Origin: Bacteroidota bacterium | GTDB taxonomy: Bacteria > Bacteroidota > Bacteroidia > Chitinophagales > Saprospiraceae | DNA: 54,177 nucleotides | Direction of reading: 5' to 3' | Assembly (NCBI GenBank): GCA_029561355.1 | Contig: JAKQJD010000249.1 | Location: 1 to 54,177, forward strand | Shown here: positions 1-9,265 of the stretch, in pieces | Layout of the letters: each line of letters starts with the position of its first letter | Position numbering within the stretch: the stretch's first letter is position 1 | Program-made: the position numbers and the translations under genes | The notes under the pieces: generated by a model | What the model was told of the DNA's origin: nothing | Seen by the model: the letters and a program-made list of their open reading frames with translations, nothing else | Databases searched by the model: none

Positions 1-513
1 AAAGCCGACTACCAGCGTTGCGTAGAAATCTCCACCCGCGCTGCCCTGCGTGAAATGATGCCTCCGGGCCTCATCACCATCATCACCCCGATCGTGGTCG
101 GATTCCTCATGGGCCCCGAAGCACTCGGCGGCTACATGGCCGGTGTAACGGTGAGCGGTGTAATGTGGGCCATTTTCCAGTCCAACGCCGGTGGCGCATG
201 GGACAATGCGAAAAAATCGTTCGAAAAAGGTGTGGAAATCAACGGTCAGATGTACTACAAAGGCTCCGAACCGCACAAAGCGGCCGTAACCGGCGATACC
301 GTGGGCGACCCGTTCAAAGATACTTCCGGTCCGTCCATGAACATCCTGATCAAACTGACCTGCCTCGTAGGCCTCACCATCGCTCCGATCCTCGGCGGCC
401 ATTTAGGCGGAGATAATACCTCCACCAAACAGCCGGAGCCGAAAATGCAGATGATGTCGAAAGCACCGGATGCAACGACACAGGACGTAGCGCCGATCAG
501 CGAGAAAAAATAA
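1..513 (+). CDS. hppA: Membrane-bound proton/sodium-pumping pyrophosphatase, C-terminal part (5' end outside window)
   Basis: The frame is open from the first base, so only the last 170 codons are seen. The protein hydrolyses pyrophosphate and pumps H+ or Na+ across the inner membrane. Visible family marks are the [11 protein letters not shown] segment (codons about 62-72) and the [15 protein letters not shown] segment (about codons 97-111), whose Asp and Lys residues bind Mg-pyrophosphate in this family. Hydrophobic helices lie at about codons 22-38, 46-58 and 115-135. The last 30 residues are a polar, Met/Lys-rich tail. The residues that separate K+-dependent from K+-independent and H+ from Na+ pumps lie upstream of the window, so the subclass is open. 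A strong terminator follows at 556-595. Confidence 0.95.
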   Translation, partial: KADYQRCVEISTRAALREMMPPGLITIITPIVVGFLMGPEALGGYMAGVTVSGVMWAIFQSNAGGAWDNAKKSFEKGVEINGQMYYKGSEPHKAAVTGDTVGDPFKDTSGPSMNILIKLTCLVGLTIAPILGGHLGGDNTSTKQPEPKMQMMSKAPDATTQDVAPISEKK

Positions 514-555
514 GTACAGGTTTGGTGATCTGAAATCACTGCCTGATTAAATAAA

Positions 556-595
556 GCGAGTCTGCTCCGGATGCCGGGGCAGACTCGCTGTTTTT
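556..595 (+). terminator. Rho-independent terminator after hppA
   Basis: A 15-nt arm starting GCGAGTCTGC at 556 pairs with an arm ending GCAGACTCGC at 588, with a short ATG-centred loop, followed by TGTTTTT. It sits 43 bases past the hppA stop codon and is a conventional GC-rich terminator, unlike the low-complexity hairpins found elsewhere in the window. Confidence 0.85.
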
Positions 596-685
596 GCAGG
601 CTGGCTACGTACTCGGGCGGTACGCCTTGTGCAAGAAAATTTGTAATGTATTTTATAAAATTGCGGCTTCAACGACTTCAAATAC

Positions 686-1789
686 ATGAAAAACACGCTT
701 TTGTACGTGCTCCTGCTGTGGAGCGCTCCGCTTTTTTCCCAGGACACCATCGAATGGATAATTCCTATGGGAAAATATTATCAGATCAACAGTTGGAACG
801 GTTATTTACTGGTAGGTGGAAAAGATGGCTGGAGCATACTGGATGAAAATTTACACCCGGTGACCGAGACCAGGTTTGAAAAAATACAAGCATTAGGAAA
901 ATGGGCCCTGGCCATTCAAGAGAATGGCAAGTGGGGATTTCGCCATCGGAAAAACCTTCAGGAATGGGCCGTTCAGCCACTTTATACCGGTGATTACTGG
1001 GGGGCCTCCAGAGAAGACAAACGAGCCAACACCTGGCTGTTTACCAAAGACGACCGAAAATGGGCCATTACAACCACCAGGGATGAAATCGTGGTGGAAG
1101 AGCCTGGCAAGCAGGATCCGCCCGTGGAAAAGATACAATATAACGGGGGAGCGATGGACGTTTCCCCACGGCCATTGAAATCCCTGCCCTGGCACAACCA
1201 ATGGGCAGAAGTATATCCGCTCTTCACCTATTATGATTATCAAAAAAAAGACCCAAGCACGGATGTTTTTGAAATAATAGACAAGCAGCAAAGACATGGC
1301 ATGGCAGATGCCAAGGGGCGTGTGTTGATTCCTGCACGGTATGCCGGCGTAGATATTGTAAATTCAAAAACAGTTGCCGTAAAGGAATTTGGCGGTTCTA
1401 ACCCAAAAGAAGGTTACCTGTTTTTTAGCCGTTCGGACGGCAAACGGATGTCATCGAAAAAATATGAAAAGTACAGGGTATCCCAACTGAGCAAGGACGC
1501 CCCTATACAGGTCTGGGAACGGCCATCTGCCGGGGATGACAATATGTTGTGCGGCTTGTTGAGCGCTTCCGGTGAAGAGCGAGTGCCCTGCACCTATGAA
1601 TATTTTGAAGAGGACACGCCACCCGGATTTGTACCCGCCATGAAATACAAAATGTGGGGACTTGTCAGTATAAAAAACAAGGTACTGTTGCCGCTGGATT
1701 ACAGAGGGCTAAGGCTCACCGGATTCCAAAATTCATCTTTTGTTATCGTGTCAACAATAGATGAAGTGGGGGTTCTGCGGGTGAAGTGA
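686..1789 (+). CDS. Secreted WG-repeat protein
   Basis: The 367-residue product begins with a signal peptide (hydrophobic residues about 3-18, cleavage probably after LFSQ). The body carries several WG-type beta repeats, each with a Gly-Trp-Gly/Ser pattern: GKDGWSILDE near residue 45, NGKWGFRHR near 80, RKWAITTT near 124, then copies around QQRHGMADAKGRVLIPARY (about 200) and YKMWGLVSIKNKVLLPLDY (about 320). WG (KWG) repeats are found in many Bacteroidota secreted proteins, and their ligands are mostly unknown. The gene stands alone, convergent with clpB. No catalytic motif is seen, so the function is not assigned. Confidence 0.75.
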   Translation: MKNTLLYVLLLWSAPLFSQDTIEWIIPMGKYYQINSWNGYLLVGGKDGWSILDENLHPVTETRFEKIQALGKWALAIQENGKWGFRHRKNLQEWAVQPLYTGDYWGASREDKRANTWLFTKDDRKWAITTTRDEIVVEEPGKQDPPVEKIQYNGGAMDVSPRPLKSLPWHNQWAEVYPLFTYYDYQKKDPSTDVFEIIDKQQRHGMADAKGRVLIPARYAGVDIVNSKTVAVKEFGGSNPKEGYLFFSRSDGKRMSSKKYEKYRVSQLSKDAPIQVWERPSAGDDNMLCGLLSASGEERVPCTYEYFEEDTPPGFVPAMKYKMWGLVSIKNKVLLPLDYRGLRLTGFQNSSFVIVSTIDEVGVLRVK

Positions 1790-1894
1790 AGCGGTATGGC
1801 AAGTATCTGTTAAAAAGAAAGGCGGGTAAGAAAACATCTGCCCAAACTTCTGCCAACCAAAATATGTGTCGCAGAAATTATCAACAAATGCTCC

Positions 1895-1937
1895 CTTACC
1901 CGCCCTGATAACCAATAACTGATAACTAATAACCAGC
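1895..1937 (-). repeat. Half-element of the GGTTATTGG family behind clpB
   Basis: Read on the minus strand, the clpB stop codon is followed at once by GCTGGTTATTAGTTATCAG and then GTTATTGGTTATCAGGG. These are the words that form the arms of the full hairpins at 16755-16866 and 41654-41768. No matching opposite arm is present here. A separate 10-bp inverted pair, GGCGGGTAAG (1821-1830) and CTTACCCGCC (1895-1904), spans the rest of the gap between the two convergent genes. Confidence 0.6.
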
Positions 1938-4589
1938 TTACAATTCCGCCAGTTTCTTCGTCACCACATCCTTGCCGTCCACGTTCGATTTGCGGCCGAA
2001 CAGCAACCCTGCTGCGTCGGCACCAATCATCACCGTATCGCCTTTCACGTAGTCACCGGCGAGCAGGTGTTTGGCAAGTTCGTTGACGAGTTCGCGTTGC
2101 AGCGTGCGTTTCAGCGGTCGTGCGCCGAACTGTGGGTCGAAACCGTGATCTACCAGTATTTTAGCAGCGTCTTTGGTCACTTCCAGTTGCAGTTCCTGGT
2201 GCGTCAGCATTTCACGGATGTCCTTGAGCAGGATTTCGAGGATCTGCGACACCTGGCTTTTTTGCAGCGGGTGGAATACCACCACTTCGTCGATGCGGTT
2301 CAGAAATTCCGGGCGCAGGTTCGTTTTCAGCGCGTCCATCACTTCCGCCTTGGCTGTTTCAAAAATCTCGTGCTGGCGTTTTTCCGGCATGGTATCGAAG
2401 TCCTCGAAGGCTTCCATCACGCGGTCGCTGGCCAGGTTGGAGGTCATGATGATGATCGTGTTCTTAAAGTTCGCGGTACGGCCCTTGTTGTCGGTCAGTC
2501 GGCCGTCGTCGAGCACCTGTAGCAGGATGTTAAACGTATCCGGGTGCGCTTTTTCAATTTCATCGAGCAGCACGATCGAGTACGGCCGGCGTCGCACGGC
2601 TTCGGTCAGTTGGCCGCCTTCGTCGTAACCCACATAGCCCGGAGGCGCGCCCACGAGGCGCGACACGCTGTGTTTTTCCTGGTATTCGGACATGTCGATG
2701 CGCGTGATGGCTTTTTCATCGTCGAACAACACATCTGCCAGCGCTTTCGCCAGTTCGGTTTTACCCACGCCGGTCGGGCCGCAGAAAATGAACGAGCCGA
2801 TGGGTTTGTCGGGGTCGCTCAGTCCCGCACGGCTGCGGCGGATGGCATCCGACACGGCTATGACGGCTTCGTCCTGTCCGATCACACGTTTGTGCATTTC
2901 CGCTTCGAGGTGCAGCAGGCGTTCTTTTTCGCCTTTCATCATTTTAGCCAGCGGAATGCCCGTCCAGCGTGCCACCACTTCTGCGATGTCGTTGGCAGTG
3001 ACCGTTTGGGTCGTGAGGCGGGTTTCGGGCGCCAGTTGGGCCAGTTTTTCCTCGGCGGCTCTCAGCATGGCTTCCTGCGCCGGAATGTCCTGGTATTTGA
3101 TCCGGGAGGCCACTTCCAGGTTGCCTTCGCGTTCGGCGCGCTGGTACTGGAGTTGGAGTTCTTCCAGTTTCAGTTTGCAGTTCTGAATGGCTTCCACAAT
3201 CTCCTTTTCGGAGGTCCATTTGGCACGCAGGCTGTCGAGTCTTTCACGCAGGTCCTGGATCTGTTTGTTCAGGGCTTCCAGTTTGCGGGCATCGTTGTCG
3301 CGTTTGATGGCTTCGCGCTCGATTTCGAGCTGGCGCATCTGGCGGTCGAGTTTGTCCACGTCTTCGGGCACGGAGTCGAGTTCGAGGCGCAGTTTGGCGG
3401 CAGCCTCGTCGATCAGGTCGATGGCTTTATCCGGCAGTTTGCGTTCGGAAATATACCGGTGCGAGAGTTCGGCTGCGGCCACGACGGCTTCATCGAGGAT
3501 CTGCACCTTGTGGTAGTTCTCGTATTTTTCACGAATACCTCGCAGGATGGAAATGGTGTCTTCCATGCTCGGCTCATCGACGTAAACGGCCTGGAAACGC
3601 CGTTCGAGGGCCTTGTCGGACTCGAAGTATTTCTGGTATTCGTCGAGCGTCGTGGCGCCGATGGTGCGCAGTTCGCCGCGTGCCAGGGCCGGTTTCAGGA
3701 TGTTGGCGGCATCCATGGCGCCTTGTCCGCCGCCTGCGCCTACGAGGGTGTGGATCTCGTCGATAAACAGGATAACCTGCTCATTGGAGTCCACCACTTC
3801 CTTGATCACGGCTTTGAGGCGTTCCTCGAATTCGCCCTTGTATTTGGCGCCGGCGATGAGGGCCGACAGGTCGAGGCTGAATATTTTTTTACCGGCCAGG
3901 GTTTCCGGCACGTCGTGTTTGACGATGCGCCAGGCGATGCCTTCCACGATGGCCGTTTTACCCACACCGGGGTCGCCGATGATAACGGGGTTGTTCTTTT
4001 TGCGGCGGCTCAGGATATGGAGCACGCGGCGGATCTCTTCGTCGCGACCGATAACGGGGTCGAGTTTGCCGTTTTCGGCCTGTTCGGTCAGGTTGATGGC
4101 ATATTTCTGGAGCGCGTTATACACGTGCTCTGTGGTTTGTTCGGTCACCTTCCGGCCTTTGCGGAGTTCTTTGATGGCAGCGGTGAGCGCATCCAGGGTT
4201 GCGCCGCTTTCGCGCAGCAGGCGGGAGGCTTTGTCATTTCCCTTGGCGATAGCGAGCAGCAGGAGTTCGAGCGAGATGTATTCGTCGCCGAAGTCCTTGA
4301 GCATGGCTTTCGCATTGGAAATGGCCTTGTTGGCTTCGTTGGTCAGGTACTGTTTGTCGGAGCCCTGCACCTTGGGCGTTTCCCAGATGAGTTTGTCGAG
4401 TTCTTCTTCGAAACGGGCCATGTTCACGCCCGTTTTTTTCAGCAGGAAATCGGTCACCGAATCGTCGGCATTTAGAATACCTTTCAGCAGGTGCGCACTG
4501 TCGACGCTTTGCTGTTCGTAGCCTGCCGCTATTTGCTGGGCCTGCAAAATAGCTTCCTGGGCTTTTATAGTGAAATTATCGTACGTCAT
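1938..4589 (-). CDS. clpB: ATP-dependent disaggregase ClpB
   Basis: The 883-residue protein is a hexameric AAA+ chaperone that, with DnaK, rescues aggregated proteins in the cytoplasm. Order of parts: ClpN repeats (residues about 1-150), first AAA+ domain with Walker A GDPGVGKT and Walker [10 protein letters not shown], the long coiled-coil M-domain (about 410-540, rich in Glu, Lys, Arg and Leu), second AAA+ domain with Walker A GPTGVGKT and Walker [13 protein letters not shown], and the C-terminal small domain with FGARPLKR. The start was placed at [14 protein letters not shown], the usual ClpB N-terminus. An in-frame ATG 84 bases upstream exists but adds unrelated residues. The leader holds a palindrome at 4650-4667. 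Confidence 0.97.
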   Translation of the reverse strand: MTYDNFTIKAQEAILQAQQIAAGYEQQSVDSAHLLKGILNADDSVTDFLLKKTGVNMARFEEELDKLIWETPKVQGSDKQYLTNEANKAISNAKAMLKDFGDEYISLELLLLAIAKGNDKASRLLRESGATLDALTAAIKELRKGRKVTEQTTEHVYNALQKYAINLTEQAENGKLDPVIGRDEEIRRVLHILSRRKKNNPVIIGDPGVGKTAIVEGIAWRIVKHDVPETLAGKKIFSLDLSALIAGAKYKGEFEERLKAVIKEVVDSNEQVILFIDEIHTLVGAGGGQGAMDAANILKPALARGELRTIGATTLDEYQKYFESDKALERRFQAVYVDEPSMEDTISILRGIREKYENYHKVQILDEAVVAAAELSHRYISERKLPDKAIDLIDEAAAKLRLELDSVPEDVDKLDRQMRQLEIEREAIKRDNDARKLEALNKQIQDLRERLDSLRAKWTSEKEIVEAIQNCKLKLEELQLQYQRAEREGNLEVASRIKYQDIPAQEAMLRAAEEKLAQLAPETRLTTQTVTANDIAEVVARWTGIPLAKMMKGEKERLLHLEAEMHKRVIGQDEAVIAVSDAIRRSRAGLSDPDKPIGSFIFCGPTGVGKTELAKALADVLFDDEKAITRIDMSEYQEKHSVSRLVGAPPGYVGYDEGGQLTEAVRRRPYSIVLLDEIEKAHPDTFNILLQVLDDGRLTDNKGRTANFKNTIIIMTSNLASDRVMEAFEDFDTMPEKRQHEIFETAKAEVMDALKTNLRPEFLNRIDEVVVFHPLQKSQVSQILEILLKDIREMLTHQELQLEVTKDAAKILVDHGFDPQFGARPLKRTLQRELVNELAKHLLAGDYVKGDTVMIGADAAGLLFGRKSNVDGKDVVTKKLAEL

Positions 4590-4649
4590 TCTTACGGGTA
4601 ATTTATCTGGTAAGTGGTGAAAAGGGTTATTCGCTTGTTCGTTTTTACG

Positions 4650-4667
4650 ACGGGTAAAAGTACCCGT
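4650..4667 (-). promoter_or_regulatory. Palindrome in the clpB leader/promoter
   Basis: ACGGGTA-AAAG-TACCCGT is a perfect 7-bp inverted repeat with a 4-base loop, 61 bases upstream of the clpB start. Read on the minus strand, the loop creates TACTTTTA, one mismatch from the Bacteroidota -7 box TAnnTTTG, with a TTTG 21 bases further up. It could be an operator overlapping the -10-like element or simply a hairpin in the 5' UTR. It is not a CIRCE element. The function is inference. Confidence 0.4.
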
Positions 4668-4803
4668 GCACAACCTTCTTTATCAAATTTATTTCCAAAC
4701 CTGAAAAACGGGGCTGTGGCTGAAATTGTGACAGTTGCGAATGATTTCATGAGCCAATATGGCTGGAAAATTCGTGTTGAAATGACGAATTGACGGAAGC
4801 GGA

Positions 4804-4811
4804 TAGATTTG
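4804..4811 (+). promoter_or_regulatory. Candidate -7 box for the GH13 gene
   Basis: TAGATTTG fits TAnnTTTG and would give a 5' UTR of about 70 bases. The nearest TTG (4777-4779) is 24 bases upstream, slightly outside the usual spacing. Together with the palindrome at 4650-4667 this is what the 298-base divergent clpB/GH13 spacer holds. Nothing else stands out in it. Confidence 0.35.
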
Positions 4812-4887
4812 TGGATGAGTCTTTCTTTTAACCTGGGCAAAATAGCCGCAACCCCGATAACTTGCGCCCCAAAATCATTCCGACCGT

Positions 4888-6552
4888 ATGAATCGAATTT
4901 CAATATTCTCCACGCTGTTGCTGGTGACACTTTCCGCTTGTACTGCGCCCCGGCAGGCAGTTTCTACGCAGCCGCAAACGCCGTTTTTCTGGGAAAATGC
5001 CAACGTGTATTTTATGATGACCGACCGTTTCAACAACGGCAACCCCAAAAACGACGTCAACTTCGGGCGTACACTGGCTCCCGCTACCCTGCGCGGTTTT
5101 ATGGGTGGCGATATTAAAGGCATCACGCAAAAACTCGATGAAGGCTACTTCGACCAACTGGGCGTGACGGCCATCTGGTTTACGCCGGTGCTGGAACAAA
5201 TTCACGATTTTGCGGATGAAGGCAGCGGCGTCAACTATGGCTTTCATGGATACTGGATTAAAGACTGGACCCGGCTCGATCCCAATTTCGGCACCGAAAA
5301 AGAACTGGCCGAACTGATACAAAAAGCCCATCAGCACGGTATCCGTTTCGTCATGGATGTGGTGATCAACCACACTGGCCCGGCAACGGCGCAGGATCCT
5401 GCCTGGCCCGAATGGGTGCGCACGGAGCCGCAATGCACGTTCAAGGATTACGAAACCAACATTCAGTGCGCCCTGGTGAAAAACCTGCCGGACATCAAAA
5501 CGGAAAGCAATGCTCCGGTGGAAATCCCCGCTTTTCTGGCAGAAAAATGGAAAAAAGAGCACCGCTACAAAAAGGAAACGGCCGAACTCGACGCTTTTTT
5601 CCAGCGTACCGGATACCCGCGCGCGCCCCGTTTTTACATCATCAAATGGCTGACCGATTTTGTCCGCCAATACGGCATCGACGGCTACCGCTGCGACACT
5701 GCCAAACACATTGAGGAAACCGTATGGGCCGAATTGCGCAAGGAAGCCGACCTCGCATTTGCGGACTGGAAAAAAGCAAACCCCGCTAAAGTGCTGGATA
5801 ACAACGGGTTCTACATGGTGGGCGAAGTGTACCAGTATAAAATTTCCGCCGGGCGCCAGTATGATTTCGGCGATAAAAAAGTAGATTTTTACAACAACGG
5901 CTTTGACGGACTGATTAATTTCGAACTCAAAGACGACGCGCAGAACAGTTATGAAAACGTGTTTTCCAAATACTCCACCCTGCTGAACGGAACCCTGCAA
6001 GGCAAAGGCGTGCTGAATTATGTAACCTCCCACGACGACAGCGCCCCGTTCGACCGCAAGCGCAGCAAACCCCTGGAAGCCGGCACGAAACTATTGCTTT
6101 GTCCGGGCGCCGCCCAGATTTATTACGGCGACGAAACCAGTCGCTCCCTGACCATCCCCGGCACACAGGGCGACGCGAATCTGCGCTCTTTTATGAACTG
6201 GGACGAGCTGGCCGCCAACGCCGAACCAAACGGATACAAAACGCAGGACATACTTGCACACTGGCAGAAACTCGGGCGTTTCCGGCGTGCACACCCGGCT
6301 GTAGGCGCCGGCGTACATACCATGCTGTCGAACAAACCCTATACGTTTAAAAGGATATTTCAATCCGGCGCTTTCCACGACGCTGTAGTGGCCGGTATCG
6401 ACTTGCCTGTGGGAGAAAAAACGATTGGCGTACAGGACGTTTTCCCGGAGGGAACCAAACTGCTGGATTATTACTCGGGCCGGCAGGTGGAGGTACAGGG
6501 CGGAAAAGTGAAGGTGAATTCGGCGTTTGGCATAGTGTTGTTGGGTAAATAA
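4888..6552 (+). CDS. GH13 alpha-amylase family lipoprotein (MalS-like)
   Basis: The 554-residue enzyme should hydrolyse alpha-1,4-glucans. The N-terminus has a lipoprotein signal with lipobox LSAC (Cys18), so it is expected to be membrane-anchored outside the cytoplasm. The GH13 motifs are all present: region I DVVINH (157-162), region II GYRCDTAKH with nucleophile Asp270, region III GEVY with acid/base Glu313, and region IV TSHDD with Asp383. The D-T-A-K-H form of region II resembles the periplasmic amylase MalS. Neighbours do not form a starch utilisation locus (no SusC/SusD), so it may act alone on malto-oligosaccharides. It converges on the HD gene only 6 bases away, with no terminator between them. 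Confidence 0.9.
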   Translation: MNRISIFSTLLLVTLSACTAPRQAVSTQPQTPFFWENANVYFMMTDRFNNGNPKNDVNFGRTLAPATLRGFMGGDIKGITQKLDEGYFDQLGVTAIWFTPVLEQIHDFADEGSGVNYGFHGYWIKDWTRLDPNFGTEKELAELIQKAHQHGIRFVMDVVINHTGPATAQDPAWPEWVRTEPQCTFKDYETNIQCALVKNLPDIKTESNAPVEIPAFLAEKWKKEHRYKKETAELDAFFQRTGYPRAPRFYIIKWLTDFVRQYGIDGYRCDTAKHIEETVWAELRKEADLAFADWKKANPAKVLDNNGFYMVGEVYQYKISAGRQYDFGDKKVDFYNNGFDGLINFELKDDAQNSYENVFSKYSTLLNGTLQGKGVLNYVTSHDDSAPFDRKRSKPLEAGTKLLLCPGAAQIYYGDETSRSLTIPGTQGDANLRSFMNWDELAANAEPNGYKTQDILAHWQKLGRFRRAHPAVGAGVHTMLSNKPYTFKRIFQSGAFHDAVVAGIDLPVGEKTIGVQDVFPEGTKLLDYYSGRQVEVQGGKVKVNSAFGIVLLGK

Positions 6553-6558
6553 CCAACA

Positions 6559-7146
6559 TCAGTACGCCGCTACCACTACTTTCAACTGCGCCAGGTACTG
6601 CTGCTTCACCGGATCGCGGCGCGTTTTATTGGTACGGGTATAAAAACGGTGTACGGAAAGGAAACTGACCTGGAGTTTGTTCCAGTCCGTTTCATTGCCG
6701 ATGAGGTGATAGTTCTGCATTTCCTGAAACAGCGTATTGCCGATCGGATAAAAATCGGGGCGCCCCAGGTAGTCGAGGTCGGCATCGCAGATAATTTCTT
6801 CGAGCAGGTTATTGGGGTTTTGCGGAATTTTTGTGGCCATGATCATGCCGCAGATCGTTTCGATATCGGCATCGGTATAGCCGAGCGGCGGCAGGTGTTC
6901 GCGCACGATGAGGCAGCCTTCGGCTTCGTGCCCGGCGTGTTTGTTTTTGACGAACCCACAGTCGTGAAACAAGGCTGCCGTTTTGACCAGTTTCAGGTCG
7001 CGGCCACGCACACCCTCGTCCAGGGCAATTTTGGTTGCCATCTTCAATACATCCAGGGTATGGTGCAAACCATGGTAATACAATTGAACAGACAATTCCG
7101 TTCGGAGCCTGTTCAGGATGTATTGTTTAGCAGCGCGATAATTCAT
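6559..7146 (-). CDS. HD-domain phosphohydrolase-like protein
   Basis: A cytoplasmic protein of 195 residues with an HD-superfamily metal site: YHGLHHT (about residues 22-28) and LFHDCGF (about 60-66), followed by a distal Asp in CDADLDYLG. HD proteins of this kind hydrolyse phosphate bonds in nucleotides or act as nucleotide phosphodiesterases. The substrate here is unknown. The start was placed at MNYRAAKQYILNRL, because the 50 residues possible upstream look like untranslated sequence. A TAATTTTG box on the minus strand at 7228-7235 is a reasonable -7 element. Confidence 0.75.
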   Translation of the reverse strand: MNYRAAKQYILNRLRTELSVQLYYHGLHHTLDVLKMATKIALDEGVRGRDLKLVKTAALFHDCGFVKNKHAGHEAEGCLIVREHLPPLGYTDADIETICGMIMATKIPQNPNNLLEEIICDADLDYLGRPDFYPIGNTLFQEMQNYHLIGNETDWNKLQVSFLSVHRFYTRTNKTRRDPVKQQYLAQLKVVVAAY

Positions 7147-7392
7147 ATTGGATAGTCGGACTTCAGGTGGAACGCGCATCGGGGTCATTTCATTGGATGG
7201 CGAACCGCGTAAAATTGCGGCTTTTCTCAAAATTACAGGGTGACTTAAAAAATTATTTGCCGAACGATCCAATTTTATGCCGTTTTGGGCCGACAAGCCC
7301 CGAAAGTACTGTTACTTTTATGCCTTGTTTCGTATAGAATGCGCCATTTGGCAGATTTCACTTTTCCAATCACTTTATTGAAGTTCAGAATT

Positions 7393-8025
7393 ATGGATTT
7401 AATGCAAATTTTACAAGGCCAGTTGTCCGATGACGTTGTTTCGCAAATCAGCGATCACATCGGCGCAGAACCTCAGCAAACGGCAACCGCTGCTTCGGGT
7501 ATTTTCGCCACCCTGCTCGGTGGCCTTGCAAATAACGCAAGTACCGAAGGCGGCCTTTCCGCACTGGGCAATGCCCTCGACCGCGACCACGATGGCAGCA
7601 TGGTCGACGACATCATGGGCATGGTAGGCGGTATGATCCAGGGTAATCAAACAAGCAACGCCACCAATGGTGGAGGTATTCTCGGCCATATCCTGGGCGG
7701 ACAGCAGGAAAATGCGGCGCAGCAGATCGGCCAGTCTTCCGGACTCAGCGCCAGCCAGGTAATGAAACTGATGCCTATCCTCGCACCGATCGTGATGAGC
7801 GTGTTGGGCAAAGCCCGCAGCCAGGGCGGTCTCGACCTCAGCAGCATCGGCAATATCCTGATGGGTTCGGCGCAAAATGCTTCCCAGCAGGGCGGTATGG
7901 GCGACCTGATCGGCTCCGTACTCGGCGGCGTACTCGGCGGCGGCAGCCAGCAGCAGCAACAACAGCAACCCGGCCAAAGCGGCGGCATGCTCGGAAGTAT
8001 TCTGGGCGGCATTTTTGGCAAATAA
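7393..8025 (+). CDS. DUF937 family protein
   Basis: A 210-residue Gly- and Gln-rich protein beginning MDLMQILQGQLSDDVV, the usual start of DUF937 proteins. It has a helical N-terminal half (residues 1-60), a Gly/Asn-rich middle, a second helical unit around residues 115-150 (ASQVMKLMPILAPIVM), and a C-terminal GGGSQQ..GGMLGSILGGIFGK tail with seven consecutive Gln. No signal peptide or catalytic motif is seen. The family is widespread in bacteria and of unknown function. The stop is followed within 6 bases by a long hairpin. The start was moved 108 bases inward from the longest possible frame. Confidence 0.8.
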   Translation: MDLMQILQGQLSDDVVSQISDHIGAEPQQTATAASGIFATLLGGLANNASTEGGLSALGNALDRDHDGSMVDDIMGMVGGMIQGNQTSNATNGGGILGHILGGQQENAAQQIGQSSGLSASQVMKLMPILAPIVMSVLGKARSQGGLDLSSIGNILMGSAQNASQQGGMGDLIGSVLGGVLGGGSQQQQQQQPGQSGGMLGSILGGIFGK

Positions 8026-8030
8026 TTAAA

Positions 8031-8241
8031 GTTTAGGGGTTTTTGAGTTTATAGTTTATGGGTTTATGGGTTTATAGGTTTATGGGTTTATGGGTTTATA
8101 GGTTTATAGGTTTATAGGTTTATGGTGCTTCGCCCTGTCCACTCGAATGTCCGGGCGAAGCACCATAAACCTATAAACCTATAAACCTATAAACCCATAA
8201 ACCTATAAACCCATAAACTATAAACTCAAAAACCCCTAAAC
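8031..8241. repeat. Long intergenic hairpin, GGTTTATGG words
   Basis: The left arm (8031-8135) consists almost entirely of GGTTTATGG and GGTTTATAGG words. The right arm (8153-8241) is its complement. The two arms differ in the number of words, so the stem has a bulge. The loop TGTCCACTCGAATGTCC (8136-8152) is closed by GGTGCTTCGCCC/GGGCGAAGCACC. The left arm has no C for about 90 bases. The element starts 6 bases after the DUF937 stop and ends 18 bases before the ribE start, so it fills the spacer. Confidence 0.9.
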
Positions 8242-8259
8242 CTCATCAACTCCCCTCCC

Positions 8260-8856
8260 ATGTTCACAGGCATTATCGAGTCGCTGGGTAAAGTAAAAAG
8301 TATTGAAAAGGACCGTCTGAACGTGCATTTTACCATAGAAAGCGCGCTTTCCGGTGAACTGAAGATCGATCAGAGTGTGAGCCACGACGGAGTTTGCCTC
8401 ACGGTGGTGGCACTGGCCGACGGTTGTCATACCGTTACGGCCGTCGATGAAACCCTGCGGCGCAGCAACCTCGGCGCCTGGGCCGTAGGCAAAAAAGTAA
8501 ACCTGGAGCGCTGTATGCCCATGGGCGGCCGGCTCGACGGGCACATCGTACAAGGCCACGTCGATACCACCGGCCGGGTGGTGGAAGTGCTCGAAACGGG
8601 CGGCTCCTGGCGTTACACCTTCCAATACCACCCCACGCCCGAACACCTGCTGGTCGATAAAGGCTCCATTTGCATCAACGGCGTCAGCCTGACGGTGGTT
8701 GAACCTGCCGGCGATCTTTTTTCCGTGGCCATTATTCCGTATACCTGGGAACACACCAATTTCCAGGACCTGCAAGCCGGTGATGCGGTGAACCTTGAAT
8801 TCGATATCATCGGGAAGTATATAGCGCGGCATTTGGCGGTGTACGGTAAAGGATAA
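8260..8856 (+). CDS. ribE: Riboflavin synthase alpha chain
   Basis: The 198-residue enzyme converts two 6,7-dimethyl-8-ribityllumazine molecules into riboflavin and a pyrimidine. It shows the two lumazine-binding repeats: the first begins MFTGIIESLG and holds GVCLTV (about 46-51), NLERCMP and GHIVQGHVD (about 93-101). The second holds GVSLTVVEPAGD (about 144-155) and ends GKYIARHL. The length is normal for the family. No other rib gene is in the window. The gene lies directly behind the hairpin at 8031-8241, with no obvious promoter between them, so transcription either passes the hairpin or starts inside it. Confidence 0.96.
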   Translation: MFTGIIESLGKVKSIEKDRLNVHFTIESALSGELKIDQSVSHDGVCLTVVALADGCHTVTAVDETLRRSNLGAWAVGKKVNLERCMPMGGRLDGHIVQGHVDTTGRVVEVLETGGSWRYTFQYHPTPEHLLVDKGSICINGVSLTVVEPAGDLFSVAIIPYTWEHTNFQDLQAGDAVNLEFDIIGKYIARHLAVYGKG

Positions 8857-8906
8857 GGCTTTCTTTACGATGGCCAGCCGCAGCATCACAAAGTATGTTT
8901 TCTACG

Positions 8907-8914
8907 TATCTTTG
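8907..8914 (+). promoter_or_regulatory. -7 promoter box for the DUF433/DUF5615 pair
   Basis: TATCTTTG is a perfect match to TAnnTTTG, 18 bases before the DUF433 start codon. No TTG is found at the usual -33 distance. It would give a very short leader. Confidence 0.55.
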
Positions 8915-8932
8915 TAATAAAACATCTTCTGT

Positions 8933-9262
8933 ATGACTGCTCTTCAAAAAGCGGAAGCGCTGCTCCCTGAAATGTCGCTCGCTGAAAAAGCGCAACTTTA
9001 TCAAAAAGTAGCGGGATCTTTCAACAGCGATTTCCCTGGCATCGAAAAAACACCCGGCGTGTGTGGTGGCGTGGCCTGTGTTATTCGCACCCGTATTCCC
9101 GTTAGAACTTTGGTCGCATACAAATTGATGGGCCTAACAGATACCATACTTTTGGAGAATTATCCCACGTTGCGCCATCAGGATTTGAGCAATGCCTGGG
9201 CGTACTATCTTGCCTACAAGGAAGAAATTGACCAGGAAATACTGGAAAATGAAGAAGCCTGA
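8933..9262 (+). CDS. DUF433 antitoxin-like protein
   Basis: A 109-residue protein whose C-terminal half is a clear DUF433 domain: GVCGGVACVIRTRIPVRTLV (about residues 43-62), then a Leu/Tyr-rich helix region ending in NAWAYYLAYKEEID. DUF433 is a small helix-turn-helix-like fold often found just upstream of DUF5615 PIN-like genes, and the pair is regarded as a type II toxin-antitoxin candidate. Here the next gene starts 3 bases after this stop, so the two are certainly co-transcribed. The N-terminal 40 residues are an extra helical segment (EALLPEMSLAEKAQLYQKVAG). Confidence 0.85.
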   Translation: MTALQKAEALLPEMSLAEKAQLYQKVAGSFNSDFPGIEKTPGVCGGVACVIRTRIPVRTLVAYKLMGLTDTILLENYPTLRHQDLSNAWAYYLAYKEEIDQEILENEEA

Positions 9263-9265
9263 GTT

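Noticed and set aside
2544..4475. Long open frame (643 codons) on the plus strand opposite clpB
   Set aside because: It is the mirror of a strongly biased coding sequence; its translation is Phe/Val/His-rich without domain, while the minus strand gives a full ClpB.
8031..8241. Insertion sequence or MITE with target duplication
   Set aside because: No transposase, no flanking direct repeat of fixed length, and arm lengths differ within the element; the architecture fits a grown palindrome better.
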